Source: Sphaerotilus sp. (GTDB lineage: Bacteria > Pseudomonadota > Gammaproteobacteria > Burkholderiales > Burkholderiaceae_C). From it: a stretch of DNA of 55,436 nt. Below the pieces are notes generated by a model. It worked only from the letters and a program-made list of their open reading frames with translations. It did no database searches and had not been told where the DNA came from. A program made the position numbers and the translations under genes. The stretch lies in NCBI RefSeq assembly GCF_013299175.1, contig NZ_JAAFKF010000011.1, forward strand, positions 1-55,436. The letters are read 5' to 3'. Positions 19,453-28,054 of the stretch are shown here, piece after piece; the first letter of the stretch is position 1; each line of letters begins with the position of its first letter.

Positions 19453-19453
19453 C

Positions 19454-20870
19454 ATGGCTACTACCAATACCCTGAGCGATGCCGCCATCCGCAAGGCGAA
19501 ACCCAGCGACAAACCCCGCAAGCTGTCCGACGGTGGCGGGCTGTACCTGGAGCTGCAGCCGAACGGCGGGAAGTGGTGGCGGCTGAAGTACCGGATCGGC
19601 GGGAAAGAGAAGCGGATCGGGCTGGGCACGTACCCCGAGGTGACGCTGGCCGATGCCCGAAAGCGGCGAGACGAGGCCCGCGCCCTCGTTGCAGCAGGAA
19701 CCGACCCGAGCGAGGCCCGCAAGGCCGGCAAGGCCGAACAGCAGCGCCAGCAGCACACCGAGGCCCTGATCGCTGCCGGCGAAGCCCTGCCGGGCACCTT
19801 CGAGGCTGTGGCGCTGGAGTGGCTGGAGAAGGTTCACACGCCAGCCGTGAGCACCGGATATGCGAAGCGGTCGAGCAAGCAGTTGGAGGACGACGTGTTT
19901 CCGCGGCTGGGCAGGCTGCCTATCGGCGCCATCACGGCACCGATGCTGCTGGAGGTGCTGCGCAGGGTCGAGGCACGGGGCGCGGTCTACAGCGCGCACC
20001 GGGTGAAACAGACGTGCGGCTTGGTGTTCCGGTATGCCATCGCCACCGGCCACGCCGAACGCGACCCGGTGCCCGATCTGCGGGGCGCGCTGGCCGCACC
20101 AGTGGGCAAGCACTACCCTGCCATCACCGACCCCGTGCGCGTGGGTGAGCTGCTGCGCGCCTTCGATGCCTACACCGGCCAGCCTGGAACGCGGATCGCG
20201 CTGAAGCTGGCCGCGCTGGTGTTCCAGCGGCCTGGCAACGTGATTGCGATGCGGTGGGATGACTTGGATCTCGATGCCGCCACCTGGTCGATTCCGTCCG
20301 AGAACATGAAGCGGCTGAAGGTGGAGAAGGTCAACGGCGCGGCGCACGTCGTTCCGCTGGCCCGCCAGTCCGTGGCGCTGCTGCGCGAGTTGCAGCCGCT
20401 GACGGGATCAGGCCCCTACTGCTTCCCTGGTCTGCGCTCGCGGGACCGCCACATCAGCAACGTGACCCTGAACCGTCGTTCCGCTGGCCCGCCAGTCCGT
20501 GGCGCTGCTGCGCGAGTTGCAGCCGCTGACGGGATCAGGCCCCTACTGCTTCCCTGGTCTGCGCTCGCGGGACCGCCACATCAGCAACGTGACCCTGAAC
20601 GCGGCGATGCGTCGGCTTGGGTTCAGCGGCGAGGAGATGACCGCCCACGGCTTCCGCGCCCTGGCCCGCACCGTCATCGTCGAGAACCTGCCCGGGGTCG
20701 ATCCCGAGTGGATCGAAGCCCAGCTTGCACACTCGAAGAAAGGGCCGCTCGGGTCCACCTATGACCGGGCGCAGTACCTGAGGCAGCGCAGGCAGATGAT
20801 GCAGACGTGGGCGGACTACCTGGATCGGCTGCGCGACGGTGCGCAGGTGATCCCGATCCGGGCCGCCTGA
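19454..20870 (+). CDS. tyrosine recombinase / prophage-type integrase, frame broken by a 127-bp duplication
   Basis: An integrase of the DUF4102 (P4-type) family, which inserts elements at tRNA genes. Residues 1-100 form the N-terminal arm-binding domain (LSDGGGLYLELQPNG, GLGTYPEVTLADARKRRDEAR). A core-binding domain follows, then the catalytic domain. Arg259 is in the first part (LVFQRPGNV); the HGFRALART box, the AQLAH box and the YDRAQYL tyrosine lie after the break. An exact tandem duplication of 127 bp (20347-20473 and 20474-20600) shifts the frame. Without one copy the gene would encode 429 residues. As given, it is split into a part from 19454 and a part near 20499-20870. The repeat looks like an assembly artefact. 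Confidence 0.85.
20347..20600. repeat. exact 127-bp tandem duplication inside the integrase
   Basis: Bases 20347-20473 are repeated without change at 20474-20600. The bases on either side differ, so the unit is exactly 127 bp, not a multiple of three. It has the same length as the duplication at 45857-46110. Confidence 0.97.
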
Positions 20871-20914
20871 AAGGCGCTTGATGGCTTCCGCGCGTTGGTG
20901 CCATCGGCGTGACT

Positions 20915-20954
20915 CATGACCACGCATGACCACACAGAACCACGCACGACGCGC
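20915..20954. repeat. four imperfect 10-bp direct repeats
   Basis: The units CATGACCACG, CATGACCACA, CAGAACCACG and CACGACGCGC follow one another with no spacer between the integrase and the DUF4258 gene. The period of one helical turn suggests stacked protein binding, but the last units are degenerate. Nothing else stands out in this 139-bp gap apart from the palindrome at 20985-21001. Confidence 0.5.
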
Positions 20955-20984
20955 AAGGATACTCATCCTCGTGCAGAATCTATC

Positions 20985-21001
20985 CCTATCAGATTGATAG
21001 G
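20985..21001. promoter_or_regulatory. palindromic operator-like site ahead of the toxin-antitoxin-like pair
   Basis: A perfect inverted repeat, CCTATCA-GAT-TGATAGG, ends 8 bp before the GTG start of the DUF4258 gene. Two-gene toxin-antitoxin operons are often autoregulated through such a site by an HTH antitoxin, and the second gene here encodes an HTH protein. The AT-rich stretch around it would also suit a promoter. Confidence 0.6.
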
Positions 21002-21009
21002 TTCATCGC

Positions 21010-21318
21010 GTGGGAGCACCATCAAATCGCCAGCTTGAAAAGCACATCAGGCTGAGTGCAGAAAGTTCGTCGAACGTCACGACGACGATTCACGCACGGC
21101 AGCGGATGCGGCAACGCCACATCAACGATCAGATGCTGATGGAAACGCTGAGGCATGGGCGCATGGACAGCCCCCCGGAACCGGACATGAAGCATCCGGG
21201 GCTGAAGTGCCGGATGCGCTACTTCGTGGCCGGCGTTGACGTGGCGGCAGTGGTCTACATCGAGCACCCTGCGCCTGACCTGGTTGTCGTCACCGTGATC
21301 GACGTGAGCAAGGATTGA
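21010..21318 (+). CDS. DUF4258 protein, probable toxin-like partner
   Basis: A 102-residue protein with a GTG start. The DUF4258 fold is seen in IHARQRMRQRHINDQMLMETLRHG, followed by a beta-rich part (MRYFVAGVDVAAVVYIE, LVVVTVIDVSKD). DUF4258 proteins resemble RelE/BrnT-type toxins and are often encoded next to an HTH antitoxin, as here. Toxicity is not shown by sequence. It starts just after the palindrome at 20985-21001, and its stop lies 2 bp before the next ATG. Confidence 0.7.
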   Translation: MGAPSNRQLEKHIRLSAESSSNVTTTIHARQRMRQRHINDQMLMETLRHGRMDSPPEPDMKHPGLKCRMRYFVAGVDVAAVVYIEHPAPDLVVVTVIDVSKD

Positions 21319-21320
21319 CC

Positions 21321-21803
21321 ATGTACCACTACACCGACGGCGGGCTGCGCAATGTGTGGCTGGCCAATGGCTACGAAATCAAGCATACCCCCTTCGGCGA
21401 GGGTGTGACGGTTCACGACCTGGACGGACTCGCCGAGGCGATCTGTCTGGAGCTGACCCGCAAGGCCGGCACGCTGACCGGGACCGAGTTGCGCTACATC
21501 CGCAGCGCCGGGATGCTGCTGTCACAGCCGGCACTGGGCAAGATGATCGGCATCGACGGGCAGTCCGTCGCCCGGTGGGAGAAGTCTGGCAAGGTGCCGC
21601 GCTGGGCGGACAAGCTGGTCCGGTTGCTGTACGTGGCGCACGCCGAGGGGAACACGCCAATCCGCCGGGTGGTGGAGCGGATCAAGACGGTGGAGCGGCT
21701 GGTGAAGCAGCGCATCGTCGTTCAGGAGACGCAAGGGCATTGGCAGCCGAGCACCCAGGCCATAGAGGAAGGTGCCGGCTGTGAGGTTGACGAGCCTGCC
21801 TGA
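21321..21803 (+). CDS. helix-turn-helix regulator, probable antitoxin partner
   Basis: A 160-residue DNA-binding protein. The HTH (about residues 55-95) reads LRYIRSAGMLLSQPALGKMIGIDGQSVARWEKSGKVPRWADKLVRLL, like the XRE/MqsA-type antitoxin HTH that follows DUF4258 or RelE-like genes. The N-terminal MYHYTDGGLRNVWLANGYE block has no CxxC zinc motif, unlike true MqsA. A TTG at 21315 would add two residues, but the ATG at 21321 is preferred. It probably binds the palindrome upstream of the pair. Confidence 0.7.
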   Translation: MYHYTDGGLRNVWLANGYEIKHTPFGEGVTVHDLDGLAEAICLELTRKAGTLTGTELRYIRSAGMLLSQPALGKMIGIDGQSVARWEKSGKVPRWADKLVRLLYVAHAEGNTPIRRVVERIKTVERLVKQRIVVQETQGHWQPSTQAIEEGAGCEVDEPA

Positions 21804-21908
21804 TCACCGGATATCGATCTACCACCAATTACGCACATTGATGCGGCGCATGATGGGCACGCTCTAAACTGAAGTGCAACACGGCAATGAAATCAACAGG
21901 TTGAGCGG

Positions 21909-22166
21909 ATGGGACAAGAGTATTCAAGCCTGAGCATGGAGGAGCGCACGCAGCTTGTGCTGCTGCAAGCGCAGAAGCTGAGCCAGCGAGAGATTGCCCG
22001 ACAGATGGAGTGCTCGGCCTCGACGATCAGCCGGGGGCTGGCGCGTGACCGGCCCCGCAAGATCCTCGACTTCCGTACACCTCGCGAGGTCCATGCCGAA
22101 ATCGTCCAGGCCAAACTCGCCGAGCGACAGGCGCTGAAGGCCCAAACCGTTGCACAAACGGGCTGA
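21909..22166 (+). pseudogene. internally deleted IS30-family transposase remnant
   Basis: An 85-residue ORF joining both ends of an IS30-type transposase. Residues 1-45 are the N-terminal HTH (SLSMEERTQLVLLQAQ, SQREIARQMECSASTISR). Residues 46-66 match the usual C-terminal tail (DRPRKILDFRTPREVH). The whole DDE catalytic core is missing, with the frame kept. It cannot transpose by itself but could still bind IS ends. The bases before it include TGAAGTGCAACA, which looks like an IS30-type left end; I see no matching right end after the ORF. Confidence 0.65.
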
Positions 22167-22220
22167 CACCGCAGCGCCGCACCCCTGTCTGCACGGCAGA
22201 TGACGCGCCCGCCGGACTAC

Positions 22221-23588
22221 TCAGCGCGCCCGGCACACCTGGTTGCGTCCGGCCTGCTTGGCCTGGTAGAGCGCCTCGTCCGCCCGGCGCAGCAGGCTGA
22301 CCTCACCATCGTCGCCGGTCCCTTGGAACGTCGCCACACCGAAGCTGGCGGTCACGACCGGTGCCACTGGGGAAGCCGGATGCGGCAAAGCCTCCCGCCG
22401 CAGCCGCAGCAGCATCCGCTCGGTGAGGTTCAGCGCGCCCTCCACGCCTGTGCCCGGCAGCAGGACCGCGAACTCCTCGCCGCCGTAGCGGGCCACCACG
22501 TCCAGCTCGCGGGCGAAGACAGACTTCAGGATCAGCGCGAACTGGCGCAGACAGTCGTCACCCGCCGCGTGGCCCCAGTGGTCGTTGTAGGCTTTGAAGG
22601 CGTCGATGTCGGCCATGACCAGCGCCAGCGGCTCGCCGGAACGGCGGGCGCGCTGCACCTCCAGGCGCAACTGGTCATCGAACTCGCGCCGGTTGCCCAG
22701 CCCGGTCAGGGCATCGGTGGTGGCGAGGTGGCGCAGGCGCTTCTGGGCTTCGTGGAGATCGGTGGCGTCGGTCAGGCTGATGACCACGCCGTCCTTCAGC
22801 GGGCGGATCTGGATGTCCAGGTAGCGCAACTGGTGCTGGCTGGTCAGCAGCACCCGCGTGACCGCCCGGTGCCCGCGCGACTGCAGGGTCAGCAGGCACT
22901 CGGCTTCGATGTTGAGCGCCGGCCACTCCGCCAGCACGTCCCGGACCAGAAACCCCACCACCTCGCGCACCTCCAGCCCGAACATCTCCGTGAATGCCGG
23001 GTTGATCACCAGCCCCATCCAGCCCAGGTCCGCGCCCCGTGCATCGCAGACGCGGCGCAGCGCCAGCAAGGCGTCGCTGGTGGCGTCGAGCACGGATTCG
23101 AGCAACTGGTGGCGCATCTGCAGCGGATGGCCGTAGACCAGCAGCCAGTCGCCCCCCTCCCCCGGTGCGTCACCAGCGGCCAGCGGCAGGATCAGCCGTT
23201 CCCAGGTGAACACGGACAGCGAGCGGTCCGAGACATGCACCGTGTAGAGCGGCTGGTCGTGCGCCAGTGCGTCGCGGTAGCTGGCGTGGAAGAAGTCGGT
23301 GAGTCGGCCGCCGAAGTCCGACACGCGCTGGCCGGTCATGTCGCCCTGGGAGTGGCGGGCGATCTCGGTGCCGTAATGGCGGTAGACGAATTCGTCGCCC
23401 TCGCGGTGCAGCAGCATCAGGCGCGGGTGCAGCGCCCGCCAGCGTTCGGCGTGGAACAGGGCCAGCGGTGCGCGCGCACGGTCCTGGCGCAACTGGTGCC
23501 AATGGCGCAGCAGGTCGGCGACGTGGGGGTTGTCCACCACGCCGTCGATGTGTTGCCGGATCACCTGGTGCCAGATTTGCGTCGCCAT
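22221..23588 (-). CDS. PAS-GGDEF diguanylate cyclase
   Basis: A 455-residue soluble protein that would make c-di-GMP from two GTP. The N-terminal third (LHPRLMLLHREGDEFVYRHYGTEIA...) looks like a PAS_5-type sensor. A second PAS-like domain covers about residues 160-285. The GGDEF domain follows, with the signature GGEEF at about residues 369-373 and an RELD inhibitory I-site just upstream. It appears active and subject to feedback control. No membrane segment is seen. Directly before the ATG is a short tandem repeat of TTTGAGCGG units. Confidence 0.88.
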   Translation of the reverse strand: MATQIWHQVIRQHIDGVVDNPHVADLLRHWHQLRQDRARAPLALFHAERWRALHPRLMLLHREGDEFVYRHYGTEIARHSQGDMTGQRVSDFGGRLTDFFHASYRDALAHDQPLYTVHVSDRSLSVFTWERLILPLAAGDAPGEGGDWLLVYGHPLQMRHQLLESVLDATSDALLALRRVCDARGADLGWMGLVINPAFTEMFGLEVREVVGFLVRDVLAEWPALNIEAECLLTLQSRGHRAVTRVLLTSQHQLRYLDIQIRPLKDGVVISLTDATDLHEAQKRLRHLATTDALTGLGNRREFDDQLRLEVQRARRSGEPLALVMADIDAFKAYNDHWGHAAGDDCLRQFALILKSVFARELDVVARYGGEEFAVLLPGTGVEGALNLTERMLLRLRREALPHPASPVAPVVTASFGVATFQGTGDDGEVSLLRRADEALYQAKQAGRNQVCRAR

Positions 23589-23590
23589 AC

Positions 23591-23614
23591 ACCGCTCAAA
23601 CCGCTCAAACCGCT
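23591..23614. repeat. short 9-bp tandem repeat ahead of the cyclase start
   Basis: On the minus strand the leader reads three near-identical 9-bp units (SAGCGGTKT), ending 2 bp before the ATG at 23588, where the ribosome-binding site should be. Copy-number change would move the ribosome-binding site. Confidence 0.5.
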
Positions 23615-23684
23615 GCCATCACGCCTCGAACAGGAACTCGATCGTTCTGAAGCATAACGGTTTTCCGGGCGCGGCCCGGCGGAC

Positions 23685-24770
23685 TCAGCGCGGCACGCCG
23701 GTGATGCTGATCTCGACGCGGCGGTTCGGCTGCAGGCACTGGGCGAGTGCGGCTTGCGTGCGCTGCGCACAGGTGACGTGCGGCAGCGGCTCGCTGGCAC
23801 CGCGGCCAGAGGCGAGCACATCGACCTGCACGCCCTGCTGCTGCAGATACGCCTTGACCGTGCTGGCACGGTCGCTGGACAGCTTGGCGTTGTAGACCTC
23901 GGTGCCGAGGCGGTCGGTGTGGCCCACCAGCTCCAGCCGGTCCACGCGGGCATAGACCCGGTCGAGGCGGGCGACGAGCTGGTCGAGCTGGCCGCGGCCT
24001 TCCGGCAGCAGGTCGTTCAGACCACGGCGGTCGAAGGCAAACAGCACATTCGCACTGAGCACGATCCGCTCGTGGACCACCGGCGGCGAGGACACCACCA
24101 CCGGTGCGGGCGGTGGCGTCTCCACCGGCTTGGCCGCCACGGGCACGGCCGGCGCCGGCACGGCCACGGGCAACGCCGGACAAGCCTCGGCCGCCAAGCG
24201 GGCATCACCGATCAGGTCTTCGGCGATCTGCACATACGGCTTGGCGTGGCGCCAGCCCTGCTGGCGGTGCTCGTTGCCGGCGTGGACGAGTTCAACCTCG
24301 CCGCAGGCCACCAGCTTCTCGGCGCAGCGCCAGCCCGGGTGGGTCTTGAGTGCCGCGGCCTGCGCCCACAGGTCGTCGCGCAGCTTGAGCGCACCGTTGA
24401 CCAGCGGCGTCTGCTGCGCGGGATTCTCGGCCGCACCGGGCGCGCCGCCGCGGGCGAGGTAGTCGGTGATCTGGCGCGAGGCGTCGAGCGCGCCCTGCGG
24501 GAAAGCGGAGCGGTCGTTGCGCGTGTACTCGTGGAAGCTCACGTCGAGCCAGCACTGCGCCTTGGCGAGCGGGTAGCTGGCCAGGCGGTGGCGACCGGTG
24601 TCGTTGAGCGCCTGGACCGCGTCCTGCTGGACCTTGTAGCCACGGTGGTCGGCAGCGAGCGCGCCGTCGGTGGCCGCGTCGGCGTGGACCACAGGCACGG
24701 CCGCGAGCAGACCGAGGGCGAGCACAAGCGGGCGCAGTGCCATGCGCGGGGAGGAAGTGGTGTGGTTCAT
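23685..24770 (-). CDS. OmpA-family peptidoglycan-binding protein
   Basis: A 361-residue exported protein. It has a signal peptide (about residues 1-31, AVPVVHA|DAA), an all-alpha N-terminal domain, a proline/valine-rich linker (about 200-230) and a C-terminal OmpA domain. The OmpA domain shows VLFAFDRRGLNDLLPEGR, LELVGHTDRLG and NAKLSSDRASTVKAYL, the motifs that hold diaminopimelate in peptidoglycan. It is the last gene of a three-gene operon and overlaps the barrel gene by 4 bp (ATGA), so it may anchor that barrel or the giant protein to the wall. Confidence 0.88.
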   Translation of the reverse strand: MNHTTSSPRMALRPLVLALGLLAAVPVVHADAATDGALAADHRGYKVQQDAVQALNDTGRHRLASYPLAKAQCWLDVSFHEYTRNDRSAFPQGALDASRQITDYLARGGAPGAAENPAQQTPLVNGALKLRDDLWAQAAALKTHPGWRCAEKLVACGEVELVHAGNEHRQQGWRHAKPYVQIAEDLIGDARLAAEACPALPVAVPAPAVPVAAKPVETPPPAPVVVSSPPVVHERIVLSANVLFAFDRRGLNDLLPEGRGQLDQLVARLDRVYARVDRLELVGHTDRLGTEVYNAKLSSDRASTVKAYLQQQGVQVDVLASGRGASEPLPHVTCAQRTQAALAQCLQPNRRVEISITGVPR

Positions 24771-27700
24771 CGCGGCAGGCTGCGGTTGATGTCAGGGTTG
24801 CTGCCGGCCCAGAGGTCGGCGTCGAACTTGTAGCGCAGGCGCAGGTAGACGCCCCGGGCGGTGTAGTCGCTCGACAGGTCGCGGTCGCTGAAACCGGCCC
24901 AGTTGACGCCGGCCGACAGCCACAGGTTGGTGCTGACGAGGTAGCCGGCTTCCACGCCGATCGATTTCTGCAGCGCCGCGCCGGTCTGGCCGTCGGCCTT
25001 GCCGCGCATGACGCTGGCTTGCAGGCCGAGATCCCAGTGTTCGGTCACGTCGTAGACGAGACGCCCGCCCAGCAGCCACGCCTGGTAGCGGTCGTCGCCG
25101 CCACCTTGCGTGTTCGGGAAGCGTTCGCGCACGTCCTTGGCCGCCACGCGGCCCGAGGTCCACCAGACACGGCTCGGGTGCCAGTTGGCCTGCAGCGCGC
25201 CGACATGGACGCGCCGCGCCTCGTCGGTGGCGTTGATGTTGTCCTCGGTCTTGTACTCGTACTTGCCGAGCACATCGAGCCGGTTGTGGTCCACCGGGCG
25301 GTACGCGAAGCCGAGCTGCAAGCGGTCCTGCCAGCCGTCCGGGCGGGCGCCGTGGTTGTCGGTGGCGAGGTAGTAGTTGCGGGCCAGCGCGGTCCAGTCG
25401 CGGTCGAGCTTGCGCACCACGGTCAGCGTCGAGAGCCAGGAGTCCTGCGTCACGTTGGTGCCCACGGCATCCAGCCGGCGCCATTCCAGCCGGCCCGACG
25501 CCTTCCACCACTCGCTGGCGGTGTAGTCGGCGCCGAGGGCGGCGGCAGTGGCGTTCTGGCCGGTGCCGTCGAGGATCTTCAGCCGCTCCAGGCCGGTGGT
25601 GAGCGCCAGCCCTTCGCGGACGTGCCAGACGTTGCGCACGCCGGTCGCCACCTGCGAGGCCCGGCCGTCGGTGGCGTCGCGCAGCCGGTATTCGCTGAAG
25701 ACGTTGCCGCCCTCCATGTAGCTGCCGTCGATGCCCAGCGCGATGGCGTTGCTGTGGGCGGCGCTGTCGAGCGCGTACTGCGACGACAGGCCGGTCTGCG
25801 ATTCGCCGCGCAGGTACAGCCGCGTGCGCTCGGCGAGCTGGTAGCTGGCGCCGAGTTCGACGCGGTGGCGGCTGTCGCCGGTCACGTCGGCCTCGGCCAG
25901 CGCGCGCAGCGTGAGCCGGTCGCTGGCCTTGAACGCGGCGCTGACGAAGGCGGTGGTGGCCTCCAGATCGGGCACGGTGCCGGGGGCGGCGCCGGTGGTG
26001 GCGAGTGCGTTGTTGAGGTTGAACAGCGTGCTGCTGCCCGCGCCGCTGAAGCCGCCTTCCGAGCCGGGCGTGAAGTAGCTGCCCGCGCTCGGGTTGGCGC
26101 CCAGCGTGGCGAGCGCGCCGCGGATCCGGCCGCGTTCCTCGATGCGGCGCAGACCGCCACCCAGCGTCAGCGCCGGCGTCACCGCCACTTCGGCGCCGAC
26201 GGTCAGGCCGGTGCGGCGGGCGTCGTTGCCGGTGTCGTCGGTGCGCTGGGCATCGGCTTTCAGCGTCACGGTGCCGGTCGCCTTGAGCGCGGCCGAGGCG
26301 CCGATCTGCTGGCTGCCGGGCTGCACGCCGGCCGCCGTGTTGGCGAAGCCGGCGCCCGTGCGGCTGGCGTAGACCTTGGCGGTGAGCGTGTCGCTGCGGT
26401 GGGCCAGCTCGACGCGGCCCGCGCGGCCGATCGTGGTGTCGCCCCCCGGCAGCGGCGTGTTGCCCAGGCCCGTCACCGTCGGGCGCAGGGCGGCAAGGTC
26501 GGCGTCGGTGAAGGCCAGTTCGGCGACGAGGCTGGTCTGCTCGCTGAGCTTGACGCCGGTGTTGACGCTGGCCAGGCGGAAGCGGGCGTTCGGGTTGCGG
26601 TCTTCCACGGCGCTGCCGCCGACGGTGACGCGCTCGCCCAGGTTGGCCTGCGCATCCCCGCCCAGCAGCCAGAACGCCTCGCCCCCCTGGTCGATCTCGT
26701 AGCCGATGCGCAGCGAGAGGGGGTTGCCGTCGGCATCCTGGCTCGGCACCGGGCGGGTCAGCAAGATGCGCCCGCTGAACGGCTCGAAGCTGTAGTCGTT
26801 GAGCCGCACCAGCGTCGTCACCGACAGCACGGTGTCGCGGTGGTTCCGGTCGCGCACGACGAGCTGCACCTGCTCGCTGTTCTCCAATGCCTGCGTGCCG
26901 CTGACGGCGAAGGGGCCGCTGGTGCCATTGGCCTGGATCTCCTCGACGACGTGGCGCAGCGTGTCGCGGCTGGCGTAGGCGTTGGCGACACCGGTCGGCG
27001 TTTCCCAGTGGCCGCGCACGCCGGTCATCACCCGGTGGTAGGCGCCGAGCTGGCGCATCCGGGTGCCCGCCACGAGGCCGCCACCGGCCGCGGCCGTGTA
27101 GGCGTCACCGGTCGAGAAGTCGCCGTAGAGCAGGAAGTGGCGGTCCTTGTCGAGCCGCACGAAGAGCCTGGACGCACTCTTCGCCTCGAAGCCCTTGACG
27201 CTGGCGTCGCCGTAGACGGGGTAGAACTCCTCCGGCCGGATGTCGCCGAGCAGGCGGGCGCGGGTGTCCTTGTCGCTGTCATAGGCCATCGTCAGCAGCA
27301 TGTCGCCGCGGATCTTGCCCTTCAGGAACAGCGCAGCCCGCGCCGCCGCCACGCCGCGGCCATGGTCGAAGCCGCGGCTCCACTGGCGCAATTCGGACTC
27401 GAAGCCGTCGTCCACGCGGGCCGGGGCGATGGCGCTGTCGTAGCGGCGGCGGGTGCTGCCGATCACGCCCTCGACCAGGCCGGCGGCGATCATCTCGCGC
27501 AGGTCGGGTGCGAAGGCAATCAGGCCGGACACCTCCGCTTCGCCCGCCGTGAGGCGAAGCGGCACGTCCTCGGGCTGGCTCGGGGCAATCAACTGGAAGG
27601 TGGCCTGACCGCCGAGCACCTTCAACTGGGTGCCGGGCACACGGCGGTCGGCGTCCTTGCGGCTGGGGCCGAACTCGTCGGTCGGGTTGCCGGGGAGCTG

Positions 27701-28054
27701 CAGCCGCGCCGTGCCACCGTGCTCGATGGTGAGCAGCACGGCGTCCCGCAGCGGCTGGCCGTCGCGGTCGAACACGGACACGGTGACGCTGACCGGCGTG
27801 ACCCCGTCGGCGGGGCCGCCTGCGCCCTGCACTTCGACCCGGATCTGGCCGACGCGGGCATTGGCGGCGTACTGGCCATCGAGCACCACGGCCGGTGCGG
27901 TCGATGGAGCAACGGCCTGGAACAGCGGCTGGTAGCGGGAGGCATCGCCCGGTTCGGCGCGGGCGGCACCGGCACCAAGCAGCACCACCGCCGCCGCAAC
28001 CGCGTGGAGGGCGTGGAAGGCACGGGTCTGAACTGGCATCGTGGTCGGTCTCAT
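24767..28054 (-). CDS. large outer-membrane beta-barrel protein of the DUF11 locus
   Basis: A 1095-residue exported protein. It has a signal peptide (about residues 1-33, GAGAARA|EPG), an Ig-like N-terminal domain (about 55-180), a linker including EGVIGSTRRRYDSA, then a long barrel region with alternating strands and a final YLRLRYKFDADLWAG strand. The blocks FLKGKIRGDMLLTMAYDSDKD and PEEFYPVYGDASVKGF are typical of a barrel family found beside DUF11-repeat proteins. The short motif YPVYGDAS is the best marker. No TonB box or plug domain is clear. Overlaps of 4 bp join it to the giant gene and to ompA. Confidence 0.7.
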   Translation of the reverse strand: MRPTTMPVQTRAFHALHAVAAAVVLLGAGAARAEPGDASRYQPLFQAVAPSTAPAVVLDGQYAANARVGQIRVEVQGAGGPADGVTPVSVTVSVFDRDGQPLRDAVLLTIEHGGTARLQLPGNPTDEFGPSRKDADRRVPGTQLKVLGGQATFQLIAPSQPEDVPLRLTAGEAEVSGLIAFAPDLREMIAAGLVEGVIGSTRRRYDSAIAPARVDDGFESELRQWSRGFDHGRGVAAARAALFLKGKIRGDMLLTMAYDSDKDTRARLLGDIRPEEFYPVYGDASVKGFEAKSASRLFVRLDKDRHFLLYGDFSTGDAYTAAAGGGLVAGTRMRQLGAYHRVMTGVRGHWETPTGVANAYASRDTLRHVVEEIQANGTSGPFAVSGTQALENSEQVQLVVRDRNHRDTVLSVTTLVRLNDYSFEPFSGRILLTRPVPSQDADGNPLSLRIGYEIDQGGEAFWLLGGDAQANLGERVTVGGSAVEDRNPNARFRLASVNTGVKLSEQTSLVAELAFTDADLAALRPTVTGLGNTPLPGGDTTIGRAGRVELAHRSDTLTAKVYASRTGAGFANTAAGVQPGSQQIGASAALKATGTVTLKADAQRTDDTGNDARRTGLTVGAEVAVTPALTLGGGLRRIEERGRIRGALATLGANPSAGSYFTPGSEGGFSGAGSSTLFNLNNALATTGAAPGTVPDLEATTAFVSAAFKASDRLTLRALAEADVTGDSRHRVELGASYQLAERTRLYLRGESQTGLSSQYALDSAAHSNAIALGIDGSYMEGGNVFSEYRLRDATDGRASQVATGVRNVWHVREGLALTTGLERLKILDGTGQNATAAALGADYTASEWWKASGRLEWRRLDAVGTNVTQDSWLSTLTVVRKLDRDWTALARNYYLATDNHGARPDGWQDRLQLGFAYRPVDHNRLDVLGKYEYKTEDNINATDEARRVHVGALQANWHPSRVWWTSGRVAAKDVRERFPNTQGGGDDRYQAWLLGGRLVYDVTEHWDLGLQASVMRGKADGQTGAALQKSIGVEAGYLVSTNLWLSAGVNWAGFSDRDLSSDYTARGVYLRLRYKFDADLWAGSNPDINRSLPR

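Noticed and set aside
20347-20600. 127-bp repeats as CRISPR, transposon target or natural gene duplication
   Set aside because: Only two copies, no spacers, no IS ends, and the same length at a second unrelated site; an assembly artefact is simpler.
21804-22220. Right attachment site (attR) of the tRNA-Arg island
   Set aside because: I found no copy of the T-arm or 3' end of the tRNA here.
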